Source: IMCC26077 sp964418325
GTDB lineage: Bacteria > Actinomycetota > Actinomycetes > Nanopelagicales > Nanopelagicaceae
Direction of reading: 5' to 3'
Length of the DNA: 64,000 nucleotides
Assembly (NCBI GenBank): GCA_964418325.1
Contig: CAYQLC010000005.1
Coordinates: 1-64,000, forward strand
Under the pieces are notes generated by a model. It saw only the letters and a program-made list of their open reading frames with translations. It was not told the DNA's origin and searched no databases. The number at the start of each line of letters is the position of its first letter. The first letter of the stretch is position 1. The translations under genes and the position numbers were made by a program. Shown piece after piece: positions 17,489 to 26,667 of this stretch.

Positions 17489-19306
17489 TTATTTCTTTTT
17501 AAAACCTGAAGGACACTTAGGATTTGAGCCGGCAATCTTCCGAGTAATTTTCCCCTTAACACAAGTGATTGATTTTTTCAGAGCAACTTTTGGTGCGGCG
17601 GCTGTACTCGCTTGCGACCCACTAGGGGTTGCGGGTGTTGCTTCAATTTTCTTATCTTGGACAAGTTTGACCTTCAATGTTGGTGAAGAATAGGTGAATC
17701 CCTCAGCGCTCAAATAAACCCAATTACCATTTCGAGAGAGTTCAACGGTGGAGCCTTTACTCTCACCGCTGGTCGCATTGGTAATTGATATTTCCACTCG
17801 ACTTGGCACATCCTTCACGCCATACAAACACTGCACTAAATCAGCCCGCATTGAAAGTCCATATGTGCCTAAATTTTCACTCTTTCCATCGGGAGCAAAA
17901 TGTGGCGCTGCTACTTTGTAATCGAGAGTTTGCGTCTCTTTATTAAAGGCTGGCGCACCAGGGGAATAGGCCGATGCATTGGCAGCAACCACTCCCTGCA
18001 AACCACTCTGATTGCCACACGAGTTGGTCGACTCAATAACTGTGCTCGCAATCGTCCACCCTTCCTCACTTAATAATGCCTTCTCGCCCAGATAAGGCTG
18101 CCATTCGAGATACTCTTCAATTGCCCCGACGCTTCCTGAATACATGCCGGCCGCTCCATCAAGACGCCCCACGCCCATCGTGTTTGGCGTGCCGTCATCA
18201 TTAAAGAAGAGCTTTTCTGGGATCTTCTTCCATTCCACCCAGCCGCCAGCGATGATGTTTTCAGAGGGCGCAGCCTCAACAGTGACTCGATCGTAAATAG
18301 CGTTGATAGGTTCCGTGGAGACATTTGGCTTTACTAATCGTCCATTGAGCCAACCGGTCAATCGATTGGGAAGTTGTAGCGCCACCGTGGCTCGCGCACC
18401 TTTTGGAAAGCTTGCTCGGTGATAACAGATATTTGTGTCATGCGCTAAGCAGCTCGGTTGAATGCTTACCTGTCGAACTACTGGATCTTGAGTATTTTTA
18501 TATTTGAAGTTCTCTAATCGCGGTGCAATCACAGGAGCGCGCTCAAAACTAAGGGGGACCAACTCAAAAGTAAACGTTGGCTTTTGAAAATCCCAGGTGC
18601 CAGCCGTGACTTTTGCGTAAGTGGTCACAGTTCCTCGGGCCAAAAATTGTGATTTGGGCGCTCCGGGGAGATCTGCCTCCCAAATCCAAGAGGAAAGTCC
18701 AGGTGGATATCCCTTACCGTTGGAATCAAAGGCTCCAGCGAAGGTCTTTGTCCCAGCTGGGATCTCAAGTGCTGGTCGAGCTGTTATTACGCTCTTATCT
18801 GCCAGAGTCAATGTCACCTTCTCAACACATGCAGAGTCTGGGTTCCGAGAACAATTTCCTATCACTGAATCAACCCGGAGCGAATTGAAGTATTTTCCGG
18901 TAGGAGCACAATTGGGATCATTGATAGAGCTACAGAGATAGCTCACCGCAGAATCAGTCTCTCCAACCTTAGAGGTGAAGAGGCGAATCGATGAGAGCAG
19001 GGCCATCGGTAGTTCTGAACTAAAAGAGATTCCTAATTTATCGGGATCTTTCTGATTATCTCCAAATCGATTCTTAATCGTGGGCAGATTTTGTTGAAAC
19101 CACCCTAAGATCGAATCAGGTTTTTGCTTAGTTTGAAAAGTCTGAATCCCGTAAAAATCATTTCCCTGCATTAAATCTTTTGAATTCACTTGACTAACAT
19201 CTAGAGAATTTTGTGGGCCATTAGCATGGGAGACATTTGTAGTTAATAAAGATGCAATCAAACTAGTTATGGCTACCGCAGTTCGAGCGCCGGTCCGCTT
19301 AAACAC
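17489..19306 (-). CDS. Large secreted protein, paralogue 2 of 3, with C-terminal two-Cys tag
   Basis: A 605-residue exported protein with a signal peptide (about residues 1-28, ending near SHANG). It shares with the other two family members the LCSSINDPNC block, GWLNGRLV, the GTYGLSMR and QCLYG blocks, FTYSSP and the C-terminal tag with C582 and C598 (core NPKCPSGFKKK). A low-complexity Ala/Ser/Thr/Pro linker precedes the tag. It has more cysteines than paralogue 1. The gene sits directly after atpC on the same strand (41 bp), so it may be read from the ATP synthase operon. Its 3' end is 1 bp from the end of convergent murA. The function is unknown. Confidence 0.85.
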   Translation of the reverse strand: MFKRTGARTAVAITSLIASLLTTNVSHANGPQNSLDVSQVNSKDLMQGNDFYGIQTFQTKQKPDSILGWFQQNLPTIKNRFGDNQKDPDKLGISFSSELPMALLSSIRLFTSKVGETDSAVSYLCSSINDPNCAPTGKYFNSLRVDSVIGNCSRNPDSACVEKVTLTLADKSVITARPALEIPAGTKTFAGAFDSNGKGYPPGLSSWIWEADLPGAPKSQFLARGTVTTYAKVTAGTWDFQKPTFTFELVPLSFERAPVIAPRLENFKYKNTQDPVVRQVSIQPSCLAHDTNICYHRASFPKGARATVALQLPNRLTGWLNGRLVKPNVSTEPINAIYDRVTVEAAPSENIIAGGWVEWKKIPEKLFFNDDGTPNTMGVGRLDGAAGMYSGSVGAIEEYLEWQPYLGEKALLSEEGWTIASTVIESTNSCGNQSGLQGVVAANASAYSPGAPAFNKETQTLDYKVAAPHFAPDGKSENLGTYGLSMRADLVQCLYGVKDVPSRVEISITNATSGESKGSTVELSRNGNWVYLSAEGFTYSSPTLKVKLVQDKKIEATPATPSGSQASTAAAPKVALKKSITCVKGKITRKIAGSNPKCPSGFKKK

Positions 19307-19347
19307 CGCGCATCACCTCAAAACCTCTACCCGACGTAGCGTGAGAG

Positions 19348-19599
19348 TTAGTTGCTACTCTCACCAAGGATAGAGACTCGATCCTTATTTACCGATAGGA
19401 AGCCACCATGAATCTGGAAAGTGGTGCTCTGCCCGTTGGTCTCTTTGACCACTACCTCACCATCAACAAGCACTCCTAGGAGTGAGATATGGCCTGGCAA
19501 GATACCCAAATCACCCTCGAGGGTGCGGGCGCTGACCATGGTTGCTTCACCCGAGAAGATCCGCTTCTCGGGTGTCACGACTTCTACTCGGAGCGCCAT
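19348..19599 (-). CDS. atpC: F1Fo ATP synthase epsilon subunit, short form without C-terminal helices
   Basis: An 83-residue epsilon subunit of the central stalk. The beta-sandwich domain is complete (LGILPGHISLL signature near residues 31-41), but the chain stops right after VSILGESSN. There the usual 120-140 residue subunit would begin its two C-terminal helices. No helical remnant follows in any frame, because the next gene begins 41 bp on. In other bacteria that domain inhibits ATP hydrolysis, so this enzyme probably lacks that control. The start overlaps the atpD stop by one base. An 8-bp inverted repeat (19341-19348 with 19357-19364) covers the stop codon. Confidence 0.93.
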   Translation of the reverse strand: MALRVEVVTPEKRIFSGEATMVSARTLEGDLGILPGHISLLGVLVDGEVVVKETNGQSTTFQIHGGFLSVNKDRVSILGESSN

Positions 19600-21026
19600 T
19601 AGTTCTTCGCCAACTCCGCTGCCTTGCGCTCGACATCATCAAGGCCACCGCACATGAAGAATGCCTGCTCTGGGATGTGGTCATAATCGCCATTTGCCAG
19701 CGCATCGAATGCTGCAATGGTCTCCGAGAGCGGAACGAATGAACCATCAAGGCCGGTGAAGACCTTAGCAACGAAGGTGTTCTGTGAGAGGAAGCGCTGA
19801 ATACGGCGAGCGCGACCTACGAGGATGCGATCCTCTTCAGAGAGTTCATCGATACCAAGAATTGCAATGATGTCCTGGAGATCCTTGTAGCGCTGCAGAA
19901 TCTGCTTGGTTCGGTTGGCTACGCGGAAGTGATTCTCACCGATGTAGCGAGGATCAAGGATGCGCGAGGTGGAATCGAGCGGATCCACTGCAGGATAAAT
20001 ACCCAACTCTGAGATGGGGCGAGAGAGAACTGTCGTCGCATCGAGGTGGGCGAACGTGGTGTGTGGTGCTGGGTCAGTGATGTCATCGGCAGGGACGTAG
20101 ATCGCCTGCATTGATGTAATCGAGTGGCCACGAGTTGAGGTGATGCGCTCTTGGAGCTGGCCCATCTCATCAGCGAGCGTTGGCTGGTAACCCACCGCAG
20201 AAGGCATACGGCCAAGGAGCGTCGAAACTTCTGAACCTGCTTGGGTAAAGCGGAAGATGTTATCGATGAAGAGCAACACATCTTGCTTCTGTACATCGCG
20301 GAAGTACTCAGCCATGGTGAGCGCAGAGAGTGCAACGCGAAGACGCGTTCCTGGTGGCTCATCCATCTGTCCGAAGACCAATGCGGTCTTATTGATAACG
20401 CCAGTCTCAGTCATTTCGAGGAAGAGGTCGTTACCTTCACGGGTACGCTCTCCAACTCCTGCGAATACCGAAACGCCACCGAAGTTTTCTGCAACGCGGT
20501 AGATCATCTCTTGGATAAGAACTGTCTTACCCACACCTGCGCCACCGAAGAGACCGATCTTGCCACCCTTTACATAAGGGGTGAGTAGGTCGATAACTTT
20601 GATACCAGTTTCAAACATCTCAGTCTTGGATTCGAGTTGATCAAAATCAGGAGCTTTGCGGTGAATTGGCCAACGCTCTTTGATATCTAGCGACGAGGTC
20701 GGAACATCCAGCGACTCACCAAGGGTGTTAAACACATGTCCTTTGGTGACATCACCAACGGGCACTGAGATCGCCGCGCCGGTATCGCGCACAGCGCTAC
20801 CGCGGACCATGCCATCTGTCGGCTGCATCGAGATAGCACGCACGAGTGAATCACCGATGTGCTGCGCGACCTCAAGAGTGAGGGTGCGCGCCTGGCCACC
20901 AAGTGTCACATCAACGTGGAGCGCATTGAAAATCTCGGGCATCGATCCAGTGGGGAACTCTACGTCCACAACTGGTCCGATAACTCGGGCTACGCGTCCG
21001 GTTACTGTTTGGGTATCTGTTGCCAT
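19599..21026 (-). CDS. atpD: F1Fo ATP synthase beta subunit
   Basis: A 475-residue catalytic subunit of F1. Walker A is GGAGVGKTV, the catalytic-glutamate segment is GERTREGNDL, and the DELSEED region reads DELSEED exactly. It is followed by atpC with a one-base overlap and preceded by atpG with 3 bp between. Length and motifs are standard, and nothing unusual is seen. Confidence 0.98.
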   Translation of the reverse strand: MATDTQTVTGRVARVIGPVVDVEFPTGSMPEIFNALHVDVTLGGQARTLTLEVAQHIGDSLVRAISMQPTDGMVRGSAVRDTGAAISVPVGDVTKGHVFNTLGESLDVPTSSLDIKERWPIHRKAPDFDQLESKTEMFETGIKVIDLLTPYVKGGKIGLFGGAGVGKTVLIQEMIYRVAENFGGVSVFAGVGERTREGNDLFLEMTETGVINKTALVFGQMDEPPGTRLRVALSALTMAEYFRDVQKQDVLLFIDNIFRFTQAGSEVSTLLGRMPSAVGYQPTLADEMGQLQERITSTRGHSITSMQAIYVPADDITDPAPHTTFAHLDATTVLSRPISELGIYPAVDPLDSTSRILDPRYIGENHFRVANRTKQILQRYKDLQDIIAILGIDELSEEDRILVGRARRIQRFLSQNTFVAKVFTGLDGSFVPLSETIAAFDALANGDYDHIPEQAFFMCGGLDDVERKAAELAKN

Positions 21027-21029
21027 CTC

Positions 21030-21938
21030 TTACTCGCTTCCTGCCATCGCAGAGGCAAGCGCATCTGCGCCACCTACAATTTCGCTGATTTCTTGGGTGA
21101 TTTCTGCCTGACGAGCCGCGTTCGCCTTTCGGGTGAACGACTTGATGAGCTCATCAGCATTATCCGTTGCTGACTTCATTGCACGACGGCGCGCAGCATG
21201 TTCTGATGCCGCCGACTGAAGTAATGCGTTATAGATACGCGCTTCAATGTACTTCGGAAGTAGCGCGTCAAGAACCGAATCTGCACTCGGCTCAAACTCA
21301 TACATGGGGAGAATTCCTACCGGGCCAGTGCTCTCGACAACCTCGAGTGGCAACATACGTTTTGCCATCGCCTCCTGAGTGACCATCGAGCGGAATTCGG
21401 TATAGACCACATGGAGTTCTGCTACCCCATCTGGATCAGTCGCTGAGTCAGCGATAAATGCCTTGATGAGCTCTTTTCCGATCTCGCTAGCCGCCGCATA
21501 TGTTGGGTTATCACTGATGCCGGTCCAGGAGTTAGCAATCGGACGATCGCGGAACTTGTAATACGAGAGCCCCTTACGACCGACGATATACACCTTGGCA
21601 TCAAGACCGCGTTGCCGTAACGCCGCGATGAGTTGATCGCCCTCTTTGATTGCGCTGCTCGAGTAGGCACCAGCCATACCGCGATCTGCAGTAATCAACA
21701 GAACCGCTGCACGCTTTGGATTTGGCTCGAACGAGGTTAGCGGATGATCAACCGATGCAAACGATGCAACCGCAGTCACTGCACGCGTGAGCTCGTTGGC
21801 ATAAGGCGTAGAAGCATTGACGCGTTGTTGCGCCTTCACGATACGGGAAGCAGAAATAAGCTCCATCGCTTTCGTGATCTTCTTTGTCGCCTTAACCGAA
21901 CGAATTCGGCGTCGATAGATGCGGAGTTGTGCGCCCAT
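21030..21938 (-). CDS. atpG: F1Fo ATP synthase gamma subunit
   Basis: A 302-residue rotor shaft subunit. The N-terminal coiled-coil helix has the family pattern RIRSVKATKKITKAMELIS, and the C-terminal helix begins AARRRAMKSATDNADELI, with the pair forming the shaft inside alpha3beta3. A central insertion of moderate length is present, as in other actinobacteria. The gene is 3 bp after atpA and 3 bp before atpD, so all are one transcript. Confidence 0.97.
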   Translation of the reverse strand: MGAQLRIYRRRIRSVKATKKITKAMELISASRIVKAQQRVNASTPYANELTRAVTAVASFASVDHPLTSFEPNPKRAAVLLITADRGMAGAYSSSAIKEGDQLIAALRQRGLDAKVYIVGRKGLSYYKFRDRPIANSWTGISDNPTYAAASEIGKELIKAFIADSATDPDGVAELHVVYTEFRSMVTQEAMAKRMLPLEVVESTGPVGILPMYEFEPSADSVLDALLPKYIEARIYNALLQSAASEHAARRRAMKSATDNADELIKSFTRKANAARQAEITQEISEIVGGADALASAMAGSE

Positions 21939-21941
21939 TGT

Positions 21942-23576
21942 TTACTTTCGCACCGGAACCACTCGAGTGATTTGCTCATTACCTTCACCCTCGAGCGCCT
22001 CTGCAGGAGCCTCATTGACTGGCTTGCTCACTGTTGAGACAAATCGAGATTTGAAAGCAGTAATCGCCTCTTTCAGTGATGCGACTGTGTCGTCACTGAG
22101 ATCTCTTGTCTCTGCGATGACATCAAAAATTGCCTTGCGCTCAGTTCCAATGAAATCAAGGAATTCGCTTTCGAAGCGGCGAATATCTTGAACTGGAATG
22201 TCATCGAGTTGTCCGGTGGTGCCTGCCCAAATAGATGCAGCTTGGCGCTCGACCGAGTAGGGCGAGTACTGACCTTGTTTTAGCAACTCAACCATACGTG
22301 CACCACGCTCGAGCTGTGCCTTTGATGCAGCATCAAGATCCGAACCGAATGCAGCGAAAGCTTCAAGCTCGCGGAACTGCGCTAGATCTAGTCGAAGACG
22401 TCCAGCAATCTTCTTGATTGCCTTTGTCTGAGCCGAACCACCCACACGTGAGACCGAGATACCAACGTTAATTGCCGGACGAACGCCCGCGTTGAAGAGG
22501 TCAGTCTCAAGGAAGCACTGTCCATCGGTGATGGAGATGACGTTAGTAGGAATAAAGGCAGAGACGTCGTTACCTTTTGTCTCAATGATTGGAAGGCCAG
22601 TCATCGAACCGCCACCCATATCGTCGGAGAGTTTTGCGCAACGCTCGAGGAGACGGGAGTGTAAGTAGAAGACATCTCCTGGGTACGCCTCGCGACCTGG
22701 TGGGCGTCGAAGCAGGAGCGAGACTGAACGATAAGCCTCAGCTTGCTTGGAGAGATCATCAAAGATGATGAGGACATGCTCGCCCTTGTACATCCAATGC
22801 TGTCCGATTGCTGAACCGGTATACGGAGCAAGGTATTTAAAACCCGCTGGATCTGAAGCTGGTGATGCCACGATTGTCGTGTACTCAAGTGCGCCAGCCT
22901 CTTCGAGCGCTGCACGTACCGACGCAATCGTCGAACCCTTTTGACCAATCGCAACATAGATACATTTAACTTGCTTCTTTGGATCGCCAGATTTCCAGTT
23001 TTCGCGCTGGTTAATGATGGTGTCGATTGCGATTGCAGTCTTACCAGTCTGGCGGTCGCCAATGATGAGCTGACGCTGACCACGCCCGATCGCGGTCATT
23101 GCATCGATGGCTTTAATTCCAGTTTGCATTGGCTCTTTCACCGGTTGACGTTGCACGACCGATGGCGCCTGAAGTTCTAACGCACGACGGCCTTCTTCGG
23201 CGATTGGACCTTTGCCATCGATTGGGCGACCGAGTGGATCCACTACCCGTCCAAGGAAGCCATTTCCGACCGGAACAGAGAGAATCTCGCCGGTGCGACG
23301 GACTGTTGTTCCCTCTTCAATACCGGTGTACTCACCAAGAATAACGACGCCGATCTCTCGAACATCAAGGTTGAGCGCAAGTCCCAAAGTGCCATTCTCA
23401 AACTGCAGCAACTCATTGGTCATTGTCGAAGGTAGACCTTCGATTCGAGCGATTCCATCACCTGCTTCGACAACAACACCAGTCTCTTCGCGGGTAGCGC
23501 CACCTGGTTCGAAACTCTTGACGAATTTCGCCAGGGCATCACGAATCTCCTCGGGGCGGATCGTGAGTTCGGCCAT
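21942..23576 (-). CDS. atpA: F1Fo ATP synthase alpha subunit
   Basis: A 544-residue non-catalytic nucleotide-binding subunit. Walker A is GDRQTGKTA, and the arginine finger lies in the segment VGISVSRVGGSAQ. The C-terminal tail is extended by about 25 charged and proline-containing residues (EALEGEGNEQITRVVPVRK region) compared with Escherichia coli. A clear ribosome site AAGGAGAAG sits just upstream of the ATG, adjoining the polypurine tandem repeat and the assembly gap that separate atpA from atpH. Confidence 0.98.
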   Translation of the reverse strand: MAELTIRPEEIRDALAKFVKSFEPGGATREETGVVVEAGDGIARIEGLPSTMTNELLQFENGTLGLALNLDVREIGVVILGEYTGIEEGTTVRRTGEILSVPVGNGFLGRVVDPLGRPIDGKGPIAEEGRRALELQAPSVVQRQPVKEPMQTGIKAIDAMTAIGRGQRQLIIGDRQTGKTAIAIDTIINQRENWKSGDPKKQVKCIYVAIGQKGSTIASVRAALEEAGALEYTTIVASPASDPAGFKYLAPYTGSAIGQHWMYKGEHVLIIFDDLSKQAEAYRSVSLLLRRPPGREAYPGDVFYLHSRLLERCAKLSDDMGGGSMTGLPIIETKGNDVSAFIPTNVISITDGQCFLETDLFNAGVRPAINVGISVSRVGGSAQTKAIKKIAGRLRLDLAQFRELEAFAAFGSDLDAASKAQLERGARMVELLKQGQYSPYSVERQAASIWAGTTGQLDDIPVQDIRRFESEFLDFIGTERKAIFDVIAETRDLSDDTVASLKEAITAFKSRFVSTVSKPVNEAPAEALEGEGNEQITRVVPVRK

Positions 23577-23586
23577 CTTCTTCTCC

Positions 23587-23796
23587 TTCTTCTGGTTCTT
23601 CTGGTTCTTCTGGTTCTTCTGGAACTTCTGGTTTTTCTGGANNNNNNNNNNNNNNNNNNNNNNNNNNNNNNNNNNNNNNNNNNNNNNNNNNNNNNNNNNN
23701 NNNNNNNNNNNNNNNNNNNNNNNNNNNNNNNNNNNNNNNNNTTCTTCTGGTTCTTCTGGTTCTTCTGGTTCTTCTGGAACTTCTGGTTTTTCTGGA
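23587..23796. repeat. 9-bp tandem repeat array interrupted by a 100-N gap
   Basis: The spacer between atpH and atpA contains units of TTCTTCTGG on the + strand (CCAGAAGAA in the mRNA). On the left, 23587-23640 has four perfect units followed by AACTTCTGG and TTTTTCTGG, then one A. On the right, 23742-23796 has the same six units in the same order plus A. The two flanks are therefore identical over 55 bases. Between them are exactly 100 N (23642-23741). The true copy number is unresolved: the sequence could be one array read twice at a contig break or a longer array. Confidence 0.9.
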
Positions 23797-23797
23797 A

Positions 23798-24586
23798 CTA
23801 GCTAGCGAGTCTTCTTCCTACTTCAGCAAGGCGTCGGGCGATGGTGCCGTCAACCATGTCATCATCAAATTTCACTTCGATACCACCAATAACCGAGGCA
23901 TCGACTGTGAGGTCGAGTGAGACTTCTCGTCCCAACTCTTTTCCGAGCGTTGCTCGGAGCCGCTCGCTTTGCGCTGGAGTAAGGGAAACTGCGCTACGAA
24001 CGTGTACAACTGTTTTCTTGCGTCGTGCGCCAGCAACATTTGCACTCTCCTCGAGCGCAGTGATGAAGTGACGACCACGAAGATTTCGAGCAATCGCCAG
24101 AGCAATTCGAAGAGTCGCTTCCGAAACTTTTTGGGAGAAGAGATCTGAGACGAGGGAATCGATTGCCCGTCCACCCATAAGCGCGCTCGATAATTCTTTC
24201 GCGCCACTTAATGCGTGGGTAATTCCCATCAACTCGACATCAACTCCATCTACTGCACCGGCTTCGACTTCGATTGCGATGATTTCAAGCGCCGCTGGAA
24301 GATCCGACGGGCTTGACCATCGCTCACTGGCACCACTTTTAATGATGGTCAGCGATTGTGGCGAAGTGCTCTTAGCAAATAAATCTTCGACCAAAGCGCT
24401 CTTGCTAGCGCTCTCCCGGGTTGGATCAGTAAGGGCGCGGCGAAGCGGCAGCGAGGAATCAAGAACTTGAATTGCTACGAACAAGTCCTGCGAAATTCTC
24501 CCTGCATCCTGCGCCGAAGGGCTGCCAGCAACTCCCCGAAGCGCTGATAGCGCTTGGCGACTTGCCCCCTTCATATCTACTGCCAT
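23798..24586 (-). CDS. atpH: F1Fo ATP synthase delta subunit
   Basis: A 262-residue peripheral-stalk subunit (OSCP homologue). The C-terminal region has the conserved pattern LGREVSLDLTVDASVIGG. It is about 85 residues longer than the Escherichia coli subunit because of an N-terminal domain, a length usual for actinobacteria. It is not fused to a b-subunit as in mycobacteria. It is followed by the repeat-filled spacer before atpA. Confidence 0.94.
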   Translation of the reverse strand: MAVDMKGASRQALSALRGVAGSPSAQDAGRISQDLFVAIQVLDSSLPLRRALTDPTRESASKSALVEDLFAKSTSPQSLTIIKSGASERWSSPSDLPAALEIIAIEVEAGAVDGVDVELMGITHALSGAKELSSALMGGRAIDSLVSDLFSQKVSEATLRIALAIARNLRGRHFITALEESANVAGARRKKTVVHVRSAVSLTPAQSERLRATLGKELGREVSLDLTVDASVIGGIEVKFDDDMVDGTIARRLAEVGRRLAS

Positions 24587-24618
24587 CTCAATTCACTCCC
24601 GGGTTCTGTAGTGCTTCG

Positions 24619-25146
24619 TTATTTCTTCTGGCTCTCGAGCTCGTCAAGGAAACGATCGACGATTCGCGATTGTCGCGCGTGATCATCAAGGGATTCTCCG
24701 ACGATTCGATTAGCTAATTCGATGGCCAAGGCACCCACTTCATTGCGAAGGGATGCGACAGCGGCGGTGCGCTCAGCTTCGATTGCAGCAGAGGCGGCAG
24801 AGGTAATTCGCGCTGCTTCCTCTTGAGCTTTAGCGCGCATTTGCTCCAAAAGAGCCGCGCCCTCCACTCGTGCACTCTCACGGATAGCTTGCGCCTCACC
24901 ACGTGCGGAGCTCAACTGTGTTTGATACTCCTGAAGTGCGGCTTGGGCCTCGCGTTGCGCACGCTCTGCCTTCTCAATGCCGCCTTGGATAGCCTCGGTG
25001 CGAGCAGCAAAGCCGCGCTCGAACATCGGGACTACCTTGGAACGAAGCACTAAGAAGAGGAGCAAGAACGCAATAGAGCCCGCAATGAGTTCCGCGGTAT
25101 GCGGAACTAATGGGTTGACTTCCCCACCAGCGGTCAAAGTAATCAT
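24619..25146 (-). CDS. atpF: F1Fo ATP synthase b subunit
   Basis: A 175-residue stator subunit with one membrane helix (about residues 20-37) and then a long charged, alanine-rich coiled coil. This is typified by ERAQREAQAALQEYQTQL and ends near QSRIVDRFLDELESQKK. Hydrophobic-heptad spacing is visible throughout. It is a single b gene without a b' copy, lying between atpE (46 bp) and atpH (32 bp). Confidence 0.96.
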   Translation of the reverse strand: MITLTAGGEVNPLVPHTAELIAGSIAFLLLFLVLRSKVVPMFERGFAARTEAIQGGIEKAERAQREAQAALQEYQTQLSSARGEAQAIRESARVEGAALLEQMRAKAQEEAARITSAASAAIEAERTAAVASLRNEVGALAIELANRIVGESLDDHARQSRIVDRFLDELESQKK

Positions 25147-25192
25147 GAGTTCTGAACTCTCTCTCTCGAATTAATCTCTTGTTGTCGCCACA

Positions 25193-25396
25193 TTAGAGAA
25201 CGAACGCAAGGACCAGACCGAAGAGCGCAAGAGCTTCAGCAAGTGCGAAGCCAAGGAACGCAATCGGCTGGAGGACGCTACGCGCCTCAGGTTGACGTGC
25301 TACACCATTGATGTAAGCAGCGAAGATAAGTCCGGTTGCGATACCAGGACCGATAGCTGCAAGGCCGAAACCGACCAGGTTGAGTGTGCCTTCCAT
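25193..25396 (-). CDS. atpE: F1Fo ATP synthase c subunit
   Basis: A 67-residue hairpin of two membrane helices. The first has GLAAIGPGIATG, the polar loop is RQPEA, and the second helix carries the ion-binding carboxylate E54 in GFALAEALALFG. The residues around E54 and the absence of a glutamine ligand in helix 1 fit a proton-type rather than a sodium-type ring. The ATG at 25396 gives the normal size and follows a GAAAGGT ribosome site. Upstream in-frame codons would add an unnatural basic tail. Confidence 0.97.
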   Translation of the reverse strand: MEGTLNLVGFGLAAIGPGIATGLIFAAYINGVARQPEARSVLQPIAFLGFALAEALALFGLVLAFVL

Positions 25397-25464
25397 GTTG
25401 TTACCTTTTCTACCTTTCGTTCTTTTCGATAAGACGGGCGCCTTATCGGTGGTGCAAAAGTGCG

Positions 25465-26244
25465 TTAATGCTCGTCGGCGAGCGCCCCAGCGATGTAGAG
25501 AGCTGCCAGCAGAGTGAAGATGTAAGCCTGCAGGCACTGAACCATGAACTCGAAGAAAGTCAGGGCGATGCCAATCAGGAAAGCGAATGGGCTGATCAGC
25601 TTCAATCCGATGACTCCTTGAAGAAGGTGTTCTCCTCCTAAGAAGAAGACCATGAGCAACAAGTGACCAGCGAACATATTTGCAAAGAGACGAAGAGAGA
25701 GCGTCAACGGACGTACGAGGAAAAAGGTAAGCAATTCGAGCGGGGTGATAAGTATGTATGCAGCCTTAGGCACACCCGGCATGAACATGATTTCTTTGAT
25801 GTATTTGAAAGCGCCATGCTTTCGAACGCCCACGTAGTGGAAAACCAAGAAGGTAATGATGGCAAGAACGTACGGGAAACTTACGCGAGACATCGGAGGG
25901 AACTGCAGCATTGGAACAATGCCAAAAATGTTGTTTACCAAAATAAATGTGAAGAGCGTAAAGAGATAGGGAACAAAACGCATGAATTCGTGACCGATAA
26001 CCTCTTTGCCGAGGTTGTCACGCACGAATCCGTAGACGCTCTCCCCTGCATATTGCAACTTCGATGGCACGACTGCTGATTTGCGTGAGGCAAGAATGAA
26101 AAATGACGAGATAAGAATTACCGAGAGAAAAACTAAGAAGATTGGTTTAGTGGTAAATGGATTGTCACCAAAGATTGGTGGAAGAACGAAGTCTTTTGCG
26201 CTAGGTGGCTTGAAGCCCTCACCTTCAGCAGCTAACCGAATCAC
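25465..26244 (-). CDS. atpB: F1Fo ATP synthase a subunit
   Basis: A 259-residue membrane stator half-channel. The essential arginine lies in the helix LTLSLRLFANMFAGHLL. The N-terminal segment PPIFGDNPFTTKP and the C-terminal FMVQCLQAYIFTLL are family hallmarks. About six hydrophobic segments are visible. It is the first structural Fo gene, 145 bp after the AtpZ-like gene. That spacer has no clear terminator and may carry its own promoter. Confidence 0.97.
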   Translation of the reverse strand: MIRLAAEGEGFKPPSAKDFVLPPIFGDNPFTTKPIFLVFLSVILISSFFILASRKSAVVPSKLQYAGESVYGFVRDNLGKEVIGHEFMRFVPYLFTLFTFILVNNIFGIVPMLQFPPMSRVSFPYVLAIITFLVFHYVGVRKHGAFKYIKEIMFMPGVPKAAYILITPLELLTFFLVRPLTLSLRLFANMFAGHLLLMVFFLGGEHLLQGVIGLKLISPFAFLIGIALTFFEFMVQCLQAYIFTLLAALYIAGALADEH

Positions 26245-26389
26245 TCGCTACCCCTCTTGCTCTTACCTGATTGCTTCCACAACTATCTGAATTTTCCCTG
26301 CCGGACTCACAGTGCTTCGCGCCAAACCCTATGCGGAAATCGCCATTTGCGCGAAATCATGACCCTTCGATTCGAGGATGCTAAAACCG

Positions 26390-26617
26390 CTAGCGCCGCC
26401 CGTATCGGAGCCAGACTAGATATATAGAGGAGCCCATTCCCACCAAGAGGCCCACAAGTACCAGGAAGGAGGTCCCTAGCCACCGATCTACGAGCCAGCC
26501 GATGCCGCCCCAAACAATTTGTCCCGAGATGAGATAGCCCAGAATTGACCAAAGAGCGCTCTCTTCGCCTCGGCTACTGCGACCCTGATTAGCGGGTTTA
26601 TCCGAATCCTCAGCCAT
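26390..26617 (-). CDS. AtpZ/AtpI-like small membrane protein
   Basis: A 75-residue protein with a charged N-terminus and two hydrophobic helices. The sequence GGIGWLVDRWLG between them is the hallmark of the AtpZ/AtpI (F0F1-ATPase subunit, putative) family, linked to c-ring assembly or magnesium handling. The ATG at 26617 begins MAEDSDKP. The longer frame upstream overlaps the next gene and looks artefactual. It lies between the second AtpI-like gene and atpB. Confidence 0.85.
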   Translation of the reverse strand: MAEDSDKPANQGRSSRGEESALWSILGYLISGQIVWGGIGWLVDRWLGTSFLVLVGLLVGMGSSIYLVWLRYGRR

Positions 26618-26667
26618 GGCGACACTGTAGTGGAGGGTTGGCGAAGCCCGCTTCCCTCGGCTATCAA

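Noticed and set aside
19335..19370. Terminator after atpC
   Set aside because: An 8-bp stem-loop is clear, but it covers the stop codon and no T run follows on the transcribed strand. Transcription may continue into the secreted paralogue.
23577..23800. A protein of Ser-Gly or Pro-Glu repeats in the atpH-atpA spacer
   Set aside because: The open frames there arise from the 9-bp repeat and the N run, and none has a credible start or family. atpA and atpH both have normal ends outside it.
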